From CAYLGY01 sp964383325 (GTDB lineage: Bacteria > Pseudomonadota > Alphaproteobacteria > Rhizobiales > Rhizobiaceae): DNA of 20,721 bases. This document shows positions 14,390 through 20,721 of the stretch, piece after piece. The notes under the pieces are model-generated. The model did no database searches. It saw only the letters and a list, made by a program, of their open reading frames with translations, and was not told where the DNA came from. Within the stretch, counting starts at the first letter, position 1. Each line of letters opens with the position of its first letter. The stretch spans positions 1 through 20,721 of the forward strand of contig CAYLGY010000048.1 in assembly GCA_964383325.1 (NCBI GenBank), given 5' to 3'. Position numbers and translations under genes: made by a program.

Positions 14390-14466
14390 TGGCGCGCCCG
14401 AAAGGATTCGAACCTCTGACCCCCAGATTCGTAGTCTGGTGCTCTATCCAGCTGAGCTACGGGCGC
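14390..14466 (-). tRNA. tRNA-Arg, anticodon ACG, CCA encoded
   Basis: A full 77-nt cloverleaf on the minus strand. The acceptor stem GCGCCCG/CGGGCGC is perfect, the D-arm is GCTC...GAGC, the anticodon stem CCAGA/TCTGG encloses loop CTACGAA (anticodon ACG, arginine, normally A34 edited to inosine), the variable region is GGGTC, and the T-arm AGAGG-TTCGAAT-CCTTT includes one G-U pair. The discriminator is G, and CCA is genomically encoded (14390-14392). Its 3' end faces the metabolic genes on the left. Confidence 0.97.
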
Positions 14467-14529
14467 GCATTGTCTGTGTGCGACGAAGGCTACGTAACGG
14501 CTGTGGAGCGCAATTGCAAGCGCTGAGCA

Positions 14530-14544
14530 TGCAGATTTTCTGCA
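14530..14544. terminator. Short stem-loop just after the histidine kinase gene
   Basis: TGCAGA-TTT-TCTGCA forms a perfect 6-bp stem with a 3-nt loop, 4 nt past the kinase stop on the minus strand and about 64 nt before tRNA-Arg. No T-run follows, so it is at best a weak intrinsic terminator or processing stem. Confidence 0.35.
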
Positions 14545-14548
14545 AGTT

Positions 14549-16027
14549 TCAATGTTGTGGATCCGGAGAGGCGCGGCCATCCATCCCGTCGGCATGCAGG
14601 TCGGGAAGGATGATGGCAAAGACCGTGCGCCCGCCCGTGCTTTCGAGAAGTTCCAGCGTCCCGCCATGGGCGCGCACGAGTTCATTGGCAATGGCAAGGC
14701 CGAGCCCGGTTCCGCCGCTGCGGGCCGAGCCGCGGAAGGCCTTGAACAGGTTTTCCCTCGCTGCCGCCGGCAGACCCGGCCCGGTATCCTCGACCCGGAT
14801 CCGCACCGTGCCGGCGTCGCGTTCGGCGTCCACGGTCAGCCGGCGGATGACCGCATCGCCGGGATCCGTGAGCATTGCCTGCACCGAATTTCGGCACAGA
14901 TTGGTCAGTACACGAAACAGCTGATCGGAATCGGCGGTAATTTCGAATGTCGACGCGACCCGGTTGATGAATTCGATCCTGTCCTCATGTCCGATCGCGA
15001 GCAGATCCTGCACAGCCGCCACGAGCTGGTGCAGATACAGCCTGCGCTTCGATGGCGGCGCCTCCTGCGCACCGCCATAGGCGAGGACATCTTCGGAATA
15101 GGTGATGGCGCGGTCGATGGTACGTACCAGTTTCGGGGCGATGGTCTGCACCGAGGGATCGGCCAGTTTGGCCAGGCGATCCGACAGGAGCTGGGCCGGC
15201 GCCAGAATGTTGCGCAAGTCGTGATTGATCTTGGAGACTGCCAGCCCAAGCTCGGCCAGGTGACGCTGCTGCGAGAGAGTCGCCTGCAGGCGCTCCTGCA
15301 TTGCCGCCAATTGCTGTTCCGCAACGCCGATCTCGTCCGCCCGCCCGGAAGGCTGAATGATTCGCGAAGGATCCTCCGGCAATTGGCTGAAGGACAGCAT
15401 CGATGCGGTCATGCGCCGAATGGGCCGGATCGTCATGCGGTTGATGGCATGAAAGAGCAGGGTCGCCGTGAACAGGGCGATCAGGAGGGAAAGAATGGCG
15501 GCGTTGCGCGAATATTCGATCATTGCCGTGCGCAATTGCCCGTCCTCGATCAGGATCTCGAACTCCCGGTCTGCCGTACCGACATGACCGTAGACGCGCA
15601 GGATTCGTTGCCCTCCCAGGAAAAGCGTGGAAAGCGCCGTCCCGATTTCGGGAAACAGGCGCCATTCGTCGAGCGCCACATGCTCATCGACCGCAACGGG
15701 TAGATCCGCGGCGATGAGCAGGCGAGATTCGCCTGCCTCGCGAATGGCAATGGCCCGGGCGCCGCTGGCTTTGAGCGCATCCCGGCTGACCTCCGGCGCC
15801 AGCCCCGCTTCGAATTCCGCGGCAAGCAGGACGAGGCTGGCCGTGGCCGCCATCGCCAGCCGATCCTGCAGCCAGTCGCGCTGGTATACTGCGATGGAGG
15901 GCAGAAAGATCAGCACTTCTGCGACGAGGATGAACAGGATGGTCAGCACGAGCAGCCGGGCCGAAAGACCGCGCGACAGTACAGCGGTCCCGGCCAGGGA
16001 TGGCTTGCCGGACTGCGCTTGCGTCAT
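14549..16027 (-). CDS. Membrane-bound sensor histidine kinase
   Basis: This 492-aa kinase has a membrane helix at about 22-44, a periplasmic sensor region of about 130 residues with no recognised domain, a second helix at about 176-196, a HAMP-like linker (INRMTIRPIRRMTASM), a coiled dimerisation segment (EQQLAAMQERLQATLSQQRHLAEL), and the kinase core. The H-box is SKINHDLRNILAPAQLL with phospho-acceptor His269. The N-box is NLCRNSVQAM (Asn376/Asn380), G1 is DTGPGLP (414-420) and G2 is SGGTGLGLAIANEL (437-450). The HDLRN form of the H-box is typical of a set of alphaproteobacterial kinases. The Shine-Dalgarno AAGGAGG before the ATG is strong. No response regulator lies in the window, so it is an orphan here. 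It follows the flavoprotein gene by 66 nt on the same strand. Confidence 0.94.
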   Translation of the reverse strand: MTQAQSGKPSLAGTAVLSRGLSARLLVLTILFILVAEVLIFLPSIAVYQRDWLQDRLAMAATASLVLLAAEFEAGLAPEVSRDALKASGARAIAIREAGESRLLIAADLPVAVDEHVALDEWRLFPEIGTALSTLFLGGQRILRVYGHVGTADREFEILIEDGQLRTAMIEYSRNAAILSLLIALFTATLLFHAINRMTIRPIRRMTASMLSFSQLPEDPSRIIQPSGRADEIGVAEQQLAAMQERLQATLSQQRHLAELGLAVSKINHDLRNILAPAQLLSDRLAKLADPSVQTIAPKLVRTIDRAITYSEDVLAYGGAQEAPPSKRRLYLHQLVAAVQDLLAIGHEDRIEFINRVASTFEITADSDQLFRVLTNLCRNSVQAMLTDPGDAVIRRLTVDAERDAGTVRIRVEDTGPGLPAAARENLFKAFRGSARSGGTGLGLAIANELVRAHGGTLELLESTGGRTVFAIILPDLHADGMDGRASPDPQH

Positions 16028-16093
16028 GCGGCCTCCTTCCGGTTCCCTCCACGGTCGCGTGCGGTCATGTTCTGCCTCGCATGTCCGCTCATC

Positions 16094-17521
16094 TCAGCCC
16101 GCCAGCCGCAACATGCGGATCAGACGGCGCAGCAAGGGCTTGCGCGCATACCGCATGAAATGCGTCATCGCGGCACGCTTTCCGGCCTCCGCGAATGTGG
16201 GGTAGGGCAGCACATGGTCGATCATGTCGCGTATGCGCATCGACCGGGACATTGCGAGTGACCAGATGGCGATCTGCTCGGCCGCATCCGGCCCGACGAT
16301 TCCGGCGCCGAGAATCCGGCCGCCTCTGTCGAGCAGGATCTTGACGAGGCCGCTCGTCCGCCGTTCGGCGACGGCCCTGTCATTGGCGGAATAGGGGAAG
16401 CGCAGGATCTCGATCCGGCCATGGCGTTGCCGGGCCAGCGCTTCCGAAAGGCCGACCTGCGCAATGCCAGGGTCGGTAAAGACGGTGCGTGGCACCAGGG
16501 CTGGCTCATGCCGGGCGTTCATGCGGAACAGGATCGAGCGGATGACGAGACCGGCATGATGCGCGGCGAGATGGGTCGAGCCCGAGCCGGAAACGACATC
16601 GCCAATGGCGTGAACGCGTCGGTTGGAGGTACGCAGGCGCGAGTCGACGCGGATGCCCTCCGGTCCGAATGCGATGCTGGCCGCCTCGAGGTCAAGTCCG
16701 CCCAGATTCGCCCTGCGGCCGGCCGCGACCAGGACGTGGGAGGCAGGGAGGGTCTGCGTGCCGTCAGGGCCGGTCAGATGTAGCAGGGCGCCTCCGGACT
16801 GCATCGCCTCCACACGCTCGATGTGGATGCCAGTGCGAATGTCGATGCCTTCCATACGCAACCGTTCCAGCGCGATGCGGGTGAGTTCCGGGTCGAAGCC
16901 GGCCAGCGGTTCGCCCGTGTCGAGAACCGTAACCCTGCTGCCCAGCCGCGCATGGGCCTGCGCGAGTTCGATCCCCGCCGGGCCGGCGCCGATGACAGCG
17001 AGGTGTTCCGGCCGCGCAGGCAGGTCGAACACGTCGTCGGTCGTCAGGAAATCGATCGTATCGAGGCCGGGAATGGCAGGTATTGCCGGCGTCGAGCCTG
17101 TGGCGATGATGTAACGTCTCGCCCGGATGCGCCATGCGGCAGCGACCACGGTGCGCCGGTCGGCAAAGCGGGCCTGGGCGCGGATCACCTTGACGCCGAG
17201 CGCCGTGAAGCGAGCCTGCGAATCATTCGGCGCGATCTCGTCGATTACGGAGCGAATGTGCTGGCGCAGCCGGCCATGGTCGACCTCCGGCATGCAGGCA
17301 GAGATGCCGAAGGCCCCGGCCGTGCGCATCGCCTCGGCGTGCGCTGCCGCCGCGATCAGCGCCTTGGAGGGGACGCAGCCGCGGTTGAGACAGTCGCCGC
17401 CCATCTCGGCCTTCTCGATCAGCACGACCTTGATGCCGAACGCCGCTGCCGCCGCGGCGGCGCTGAGGCCGCCGGATCCGGCGCCGATAATGCAGAGATC
17501 CGGCCTCAGCTCCGTCGCCAT
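16094..17521 (-). CDS. FAD-dependent pyridine nucleotide-disulfide oxidoreductase, MerA/dihydrolipoamide-dehydrogenase-like
   Basis: This 475-aa class-I flavoprotein disulfide reductase uses NAD(P)H, FAD and a redox-active disulfide. The FAD site is IIGAGSGGLSAAAAA (12-26), the disulfide Cys44/Cys49 lies in GGDCLNRGCVPSK, ATGS lies at about 140-143, the NAD(P) site is VIGAGPAGIELAQAHARLG (176-194), and the second FAD motif is HAIGDV. In the C-terminal dimerisation domain the lipoamide dehydrogenase HAHPTLSE is LPYPTFAE, so the catalytic His is Tyr. Together with no C-terminal Cys pair and no N-terminal heavy-metal domain, this argues against both true Lpd and true mercuric reductase. The ATG at 17519-17521 has GGAGGAGGG 5 nt upstream; the frame is open far upstream but that part is the shadow of the next gene. 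It follows the VTT membrane gene by 38 nt; pairing of the two families is common, and fusions exist. Electron acceptor unknown. Confidence 0.93.
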   Translation of the reverse strand: MATELRPDLCIIGAGSGGLSAAAAAAAFGIKVVLIEKAEMGGDCLNRGCVPSKALIAAAAHAEAMRTAGAFGISACMPEVDHGRLRQHIRSVIDEIAPNDSQARFTALGVKVIRAQARFADRRTVVAAAWRIRARRYIIATGSTPAIPAIPGLDTIDFLTTDDVFDLPARPEHLAVIGAGPAGIELAQAHARLGSRVTVLDTGEPLAGFDPELTRIALERLRMEGIDIRTGIHIERVEAMQSGGALLHLTGPDGTQTLPASHVLVAAGRRANLGGLDLEAASIAFGPEGIRVDSRLRTSNRRVHAIGDVVSGSGSTHLAAHHAGLVIRSILFRMNARHEPALVPRTVFTDPGIAQVGLSEALARQRHGRIEILRFPYSANDRAVAERRTSGLVKILLDRGGRILGAGIVGPDAAEQIAIWSLAMSRSMRIRDMIDHVLPYPTFAEAGKRAAMTHFMRYARKPLLRRLIRMLRLAG

Positions 17522-17540
17522 CCAAACCCTCCTCCGGACC

Positions 17541-17556
17541 GGCCGGCTTCCCGGCC
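17541..17556. repeat. GC-rich stem between the VTT and flavoprotein genes
   Basis: GGCCGG-CTTC-CCGGCC is a perfect 6-bp stem with a 4-nt loop in the 38-nt gap, directly before the strong ribosome site of the flavoprotein gene. Without a T-run it is not a terminator; it could stabilise the downstream message or modulate its translation. Confidence 0.35.
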
Positions 17557-17559
17557 TGG

Positions 17560-18324
17560 CTATTTCCCGCGCAGCCTTCTTACGATGGTTGGCAGGGTCG
17601 CGACAACCGCGAGCGCGGCAAATGCGATCAGGATCTGCGGCGTGACGATCTCCCGCAGGGTAACGGTACGGCCCGCCTCTGAAGCCGCGACAATGACGCT
17701 GTCGAGGCCGAGGCCGAGCCAGGAATAGGCGAGGGCGCCGGGAATGATTCCGATTGCGGTCGCAGCGACATAGGTGCGCAAGGGGACGTTGAACATGGCC
17801 GGGACGATGTTCATGAGGAAGAATGGCAGGACTGGCGCGATCCGCAAGGCGAGCAGATAGGTGAAGGCGTTTGCCTCGAAACCCATTGCAAACTGCGCCA
17901 CGCGCCCCTGCACCCGGCCGCGCAGGTACCGGCCGAAGGCCGAACGCGCAATCAGGAAGACGAGTGTCGACCCGATGATGGCGCCCGTCATTGCCGCCGC
18001 CGCGCCCGCAAGCCAGCCGAACAGGAAACCGGCGCTGATTGTGAGGATCGCAGCCGAGGGCAGGCTGAGCAGGGTCGCGCCGATATAGATGCCGACAAAG
18101 GTCAGATAGGAAAGAACCGGCCGTTCCGAAACCGCTGCCTTGAGCCACATGCGCTGGCGCACGACCCATTCGAGCGACAGCACTTCGTGCCACCCCAGGG
18201 CATAGGCCGTCGCCACGCCCGCGCCAAGCAGGATCGCTGCCAGCAGCGCCGATCTGCGCGCGCGCCGCCGCTTCGGGAACACGGTACCGGGCCCGGGCCG
18301 GTCCCCTTGACGCCTTGCATTCAT
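17560..18324 (-). CDS. VTT-domain (TVP38/TMEM64/DedA-like) inner-membrane protein
   Basis: This 254-aa integral membrane protein has an Arg-rich cytoplasmic N-terminus (RRRARR, 19-24) and a first helix (LLAAILLGAGVATAYALGW). The VTT domain follows: YLTFVGIYIGATLLSLPSAAILTISAGFLFG, then the conserved GxxxGSTLxFLxARxxFGRYL, the TYLLALRIAPVLPFFLMNIVPAMF re-entrant segment with its Arg and Pro residues, and YSWLGLGLDS. The family is thought to move lipids or ions across the membrane; the bacterial role of this subgroup is unsettled. It is the first gene of the minus-strand trio with the flavoprotein and the kinase and is divergent from rpmH. The ATG is preceded only by a weak GCCAGG. Confidence 0.92.
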   Translation of the reverse strand: MNARRQGDRPGPGTVFPKRRRARRSALLAAILLGAGVATAYALGWHEVLSLEWVVRQRMWLKAAVSERPVLSYLTFVGIYIGATLLSLPSAAILTISAGFLFGWLAGAAAAMTGAIIGSTLVFLIARSAFGRYLRGRVQGRVAQFAMGFEANAFTYLLALRIAPVLPFFLMNIVPAMFNVPLRTYVAATAIGIIPGALAYSWLGLGLDSVIVAASEAGRTVTLREIVTPQILIAFAALAVVATLPTIVRRLRGK

Positions 18325-18452
18325 CCTGGCCGATCATGGTTTGCTGGCATGACGGTTCACTCTTGGCTGGGGAATGCATGGAAGGCAAGCGTCATGCCCG
18401 GGCCTCACCGGGAATTGACGGGTCAGGCGGCCGAAAGAGGCGGGTGACGCGA

Positions 18453-18481
18453 TTGACTTGGCGCTGGCTTCTTTCTATAAG
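18453..18481 (+). promoter_or_regulatory. Sigma-70-type promoter of rpmH
   Basis: TTGACT (18453-18458) and TATAAG (18476-18481) are separated by exactly 17 bp. Both boxes match the consensus well, giving the clearest promoter in the window. Transcription would begin about 100 nt before rpmH. The 18325-18590 gap otherwise shows no gene and no DnaA-box cluster. Confidence 0.75.
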
Positions 18482-18567
18482 CCCGCCAAGTTTCGGGCCG
18501 CCTCCCGCTCCAGAAAATTGCCGGCTGGAGAACTGGCCCCCATTTCCGGCGATCATCGCAAGAAGGG

Positions 18568-18579
18568 CCGCAATTGCGG
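18568..18579 (+). promoter_or_regulatory. Palindrome in the rpmH 5' leader separating a ribosome site from the start codon
   Basis: CCGCAATTGCGG is a perfect 12-bp palindrome beginning right after a Shine-Dalgarno-like AGAAGGG (18561-18567) and ending 11 nt before the rpmH ATG. The ATG has no other purine-rich site at normal distance. If the leader folds as a 4-bp stem here, the ribosome site would be brought to about 11 nt from the ATG. The folding is inference only. Confidence 0.3.
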
Positions 18580-18590
18580 TATTCAGATCC

Positions 18591-18728
18591 ATGAAAAAGG
18601 GTACCTATCAGCCATCCAGAATCGTGCGCAAGCGTCGTCACGGCTTTCGCGCCCGCATGGCCACCAAGGGTGGTCGCAGGGTAATCGCCGCGCGCCGGGC
18701 GCGTGGACGTATGCGCCTTTCTGCCTGA
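18591..18728 (+). CDS. rpmH: 50S ribosomal protein L34
   Basis: This 45-aa, very basic protein is a component of the large ribosomal subunit. The sequence (MKKGTYQPSR, KRRHGFRARMATKGGRR, AARRARGRMRLSA) is L34 over its full length. The usual alphaproteobacterial start is MKRTYQPS or MKRTFQPS, so this protein carries one extra residue (Gly4) near the N-terminus. The frame is open upstream, but family homology fixes the ATG at 18591. It is followed at once by rnpA, the near-universal gene order. Confidence 0.97.
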   Translation: MKKGTYQPSRIVRKRRHGFRARMATKGGRRVIAARRARGRMRLSA

Positions 18729-18732
18729 GCAC

Positions 18733-19098
18733 GTGGAAAAGCCGGAAGCCTGCCGGCAGACCGAGAATGTGCCCGTCCGCTTGCGCAAGCGGGCGGATTT
18801 TCTGGCCGTGCAGCGCGGTGAAAAACGTCGCGGAAAATTCTTCCTGCTTGAAGTTCTCGATCGGGGTCGCCATTTCCCGCCACGAGCCGGCATCACGGTT
18901 ACCCGCAGGCAGGGCAATGCGGTGGAGCGTAACCGGATCAGGCGCCGTCTGCGTGAAGCGGTCAGGACCGGCGCGGGCAGGGAGATGCGGTGCGGGCACG
19001 ACTATGTCATCGTGGCGCGTCGTGAAGTCTTGAATGCGCCATTTGCCGAGCTGAAAGCAGAGCTGGCGAAGCGGATCGCAGCCGGACGGAAAGGCTGA
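18733..19098 (+). CDS. rnpA: Ribonuclease P protein component
   Basis: This 121-aa basic protein subunit of RNase P helps the catalytic RNA process tRNA 5' ends. RLRKRADFLAVQRGEKRRGKFF is the normal N-terminal block, and the signature NAVERNRIRRRLREAVR (RNR motif) is intact, followed by DYVIVARREVLNAPFAELKAEL. I chose the GTG at 18733-18735, 4 nt after the rpmH stop. Another GTG at 18769 would leave only four residues before RLRKR, and a GTG at 18703 inside rpmH would give an overlapping start. None has a clear Shine-Dalgarno, so translation is probably coupled to rpmH. The true start is uncertain by up to 12 codons either way. Confidence 0.93.
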   Translation: MEKPEACRQTENVPVRLRKRADFLAVQRGEKRRGKFFLLEVLDRGRHFPPRAGITVTRRQGNAVERNRIRRRLREAVRTGAGREMRCGHDYVIVARREVLNAPFAELKAELAKRIAAGRKG

Positions 19099-19111
19099 AC
19101 GAAAGTTCGAT

Positions 19112-20721
19112 ATGGAAAACAATCGCAATTTTCTGATCACCATCGCCATCTCGATCCTCATTCTGGTCGGCTGGCAGGTGCTCTACATGAATCCGCGCCT
19201 TGAGGCGCAGCGTGAGGCGGCCCGGATCGAGGCTCAGCAGCAGGCGGCGCAGCAGGAACAGGCGGCCTCTTCCGAGGCTGCGATTCCGCAGGCCGGAAGC
19301 CAGGGCGTTCCGGGCATGGAAGGAACGGCGCCTGGTCAGGTCGCGGCGGCAGCGCCAGCCGCGCCGCGCATCGCGATCGACACGCCGAGCCTCAGCGGCT
19401 CGATCAACCTGGCCGGCGCACGCATCGATGACCTGGTGCTCAAAGCCTATCGCGAGACGGTCGAGCCGAATTCTCCGAACATTACCTTGCTGGAACCCGT
19501 CCTTGGGGGCAGGGGGTATTTTGCCGAGCTTGGCTATGTCGGCAGCGAATCGAGCGGCGCGGTGCCCGATGCAAGCACGATCTGGTCGGTCGATGGCGAG
19601 CCGGTGCTGACGCCGGATTCTCCGGTCACCTTGTACTTCGTCAACGATCAGGGCCTGCGTTTCGAGCGGCGGATTTCCGTCGACAGCGAATATATGTTCA
19701 CCATCGAGGATCAGGTCGTCAACGAGTCCGGCAATGCCGTGGCGCTTTCGGCCTATGGCCGCGCCACGCGCTACGGGCTTCCCGAGATCAGCGGCTTTTT
19801 CATCCTGCATGAAGGGCTGATCGGCGTGACCGGAGAGGAAGGCCTGCAGGAGATCGATTACGACGACCTTCAGGATGCCCGGACGATCGAACCCGGCAAG
19901 TCGAGTGATGGCTGGCTTGGCTTTACCGACAAGTACTGGGCCGTTGCGCTGGTGCCGCCGACGCAGCGTTCGTTCCAGCCCCGGTATGCATATTTCGATG
20001 GCGCCGCCAGCCGGTTCCAGGCCGACTACCTGACCGACAGCATCGTCCTGCAGCCCAATGCGAGCGAGAGCTTCACGACGCAGGTCTTTGCCGGCGCCAA
20101 GCAGGTCAGCGTCATCGATGCCTATGAGGAGCAATACGGCATCCGTCAGTTCGAACTGCTCATCGACTGGGGCTGGTTCCACTTCATCACCAAGCCGCTC
20201 TTCTATCTCATGGACTGGCTGTACCGGCTGCTGGGTAATTTCGGCCTCGCAATCCTGGCCACGACCGTGATCGTCAAGGCCCTGTTCTTCCCGCTCGCCA
20301 ACAAGTCCTATGTCTCGATGGCGAACATGAAGAAGGTTCAGCCGGCGATGATGGAAATCCGCGAGAAGTTCAAGGATGACCGCATCAAGCAGCAGCAGGC
20401 GATGATGGAGCTGTACAAGAAGGAGCGAATCAATCCGCTGGCCGGCTGCTGGCCGGTGCTGATCCAGATTCCCGTGTTCTTCGCCCTGTACAAGGTGCTC
20501 TTCGTTACCATCGAAATGCGTCATGCGCCGTTCTTTGGCTGGATTCGGGACCTGGCTGCGCCGGATCCGACATCGATCTTCAACCTGTTCGGCCTGCTGC
20601 CCTACGATGTTCCCTCCTTCCTCATGATCGGCGTTTGGACGCTCATCATGGGAATTACGATGTTCCTGCAGATGCGGATGAACCCGACACCTCCGGACCC
20701 GACGAAGGCACTGGTGTTCAA
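19112..20721 (+). CDS. yidC: Membrane protein insertase YidC (partial, C-terminus beyond right edge)
   Basis: The first 536 codons of the YidC/Oxa1/Alb3 insertase, which inserts and folds inner-membrane proteins alone or with SecYEG, are present with no stop before the window edge. MENNRNFLITIAISILILVGWQVLYM is the N-terminal membrane anchor (TM1). A Gln/Ala-rich linker (residues 35-85) follows, then the large periplasmic P1 domain. WFHFITKPLFYLMDWLYRLLGNFGLAILATTVIVKALFFPL is TM2 of the insertase core. The positively charged cytoplasmic hairpin contains KKVQPAMMEIREKFKDD, and NPLAGCWPVLIQIPVFFALYKVL is TM3. The start ATG lies 13 nt after the rnpA stop; yidD, often found between these genes, is absent. 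Conserved core residues, including the hydrophilic-groove Arg region (VKALFFP in place of VRxxxFP), are consistent with family use of K or R. Confidence 0.97.
   Translation, partial: MENNRNFLITIAISILILVGWQVLYMNPRLEAQREAARIEAQQQAAQQEQAASSEAAIPQAGSQGVPGMEGTAPGQVAAAAPAAPRIAIDTPSLSGSINLAGARIDDLVLKAYRETVEPNSPNITLLEPVLGGRGYFAELGYVGSESSGAVPDASTIWSVDGEPVLTPDSPVTLYFVNDQGLRFERRISVDSEYMFTIEDQVVNESGNAVALSAYGRATRYGLPEISGFFILHEGLIGVTGEEGLQEIDYDDLQDARTIEPGKSSDGWLGFTDKYWAVALVPPTQRSFQPRYAYFDGAASRFQADYLTDSIVLQPNASESFTTQVFAGAKQVSVIDAYEEQYGIRQFELLIDWGWFHFITKPLFYLMDWLYRLLGNFGLAILATTVIVKALFFPLANKSYVSMANMKKVQPAMMEIREKFKDDRIKQQQAMMELYKKERINPLAGCWPVLIQIPVFFALYKVLFVTIEMRHAPFFGWIRDLAAPDPTSIFNLFGLLPYDVPSFLMIGVWTLIMGITMFLQMRMNPTPPDPTKALVF

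Noticed and set aside
14552..15703. Plus-strand frame of about 383 codons opposite the histidine kinase
   Set aside because: All kinase motifs are on the other strand; this frame has no recognisable domain or ribosome site.
16094..17521. Naming the flavoprotein mercuric reductase (merA) or dihydrolipoamide dehydrogenase (lpd)
   Set aside because: No heavy-metal domain, no C-terminal Cys pair, no mer genes nearby, and the Lpd HAHPT histidine is replaced by Tyr.
17522..18388. Reading frame of the flavoprotein stays open for 289 more codons upstream, suggesting a VTT-reductase fusion
   Set aside because: The extension is Arg/Pro/Ala-rich shadow sequence in another frame of the VTT gene, and a strong ribosome site with family-typical MATELRPDLCIIGAG start lies at 17521.
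18325..18590. Possible replication origin next to rpmH
   Set aside because: No DnaA-box cluster or AT-rich unwinding region was seen, and in alphaproteobacteria the origin is usually not at rpmH.
19007..20524. Long minus-strand frame of about 505 codons opposite yidC
   Set aside because: It is antisense to an unmistakable YidC sequence, shows no domain and is His/Arg/Asp-rich in the pattern of a high-GC shadow frame.

Overview
The window looks like the chromosome of an alphaproteobacterium, most likely of the Hyphomicrobiales/Rhizobiales type. This rests on the rpmH-rnpA-yidC order at the right end, an L34 protein and a YidC N-terminus (MENNRNF...) of rhizobial style, a histidine kinase with an INHDLRNILAPAQL H-box, and high GC. 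No mobile element, CRISPR array or rRNA was seen.

Left part (1-8018): a catabolic cluster, almost all on the minus strand. It reads lysR, acyl-CoA synthetase (ACS/acetoacetyl-CoA synthetase type), alpha/beta hydrolase of the C-C hydrolase type, MenB/BadI-like crotonase, enolase-superfamily (MLE-like) enzyme, and a TPP-dependent E1 alpha subunit cut by the left edge. An SDR gene runs divergently from lysR. Gaps from the synthetase to the enolase-type gene are only 12-18 nt, so these form one transcription unit. The parts suggest CoA activation of an unusual (possibly cyclic or branched) carboxylic acid, then isomerisation, ring or C-C cleavage and oxidative decarboxylation. The substrate is not identifiable from sequence.

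Middle part (8094-14231): a complete peptide/nickel-type ABC importer (two permeases, two ATPases; minus strand) without a substrate-binding protein. It is preceded by a possible 72-codon leader gene and a regulatory region holding two tandem 15-bp inverted repeats (ATGCC-N5-GGCAT) abutting a predicted promoter. A PaaI-like thioesterase (minus) and an unusual protein made of three RidA-like domains (plus) follow, and a third, degenerate copy of the repeat lies between them. Shared regulation of importer, thioesterase and RidA-like protein is therefore plausible.

Right part (14390-20721): tRNA-Arg(ACG), then on the minus strand a VTT/TVP38 membrane protein, a MerA/Lpd-like flavoprotein disulfide reductase and a histidine kinase. 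Divergent from these is the housekeeping rpmH-rnpA-yidC group with a clear sigma-70-type promoter; yidC runs off the right edge. The tRNA marks the boundary between accessory-looking metabolic genes on its 3' side and more conserved genes on its 5' side.
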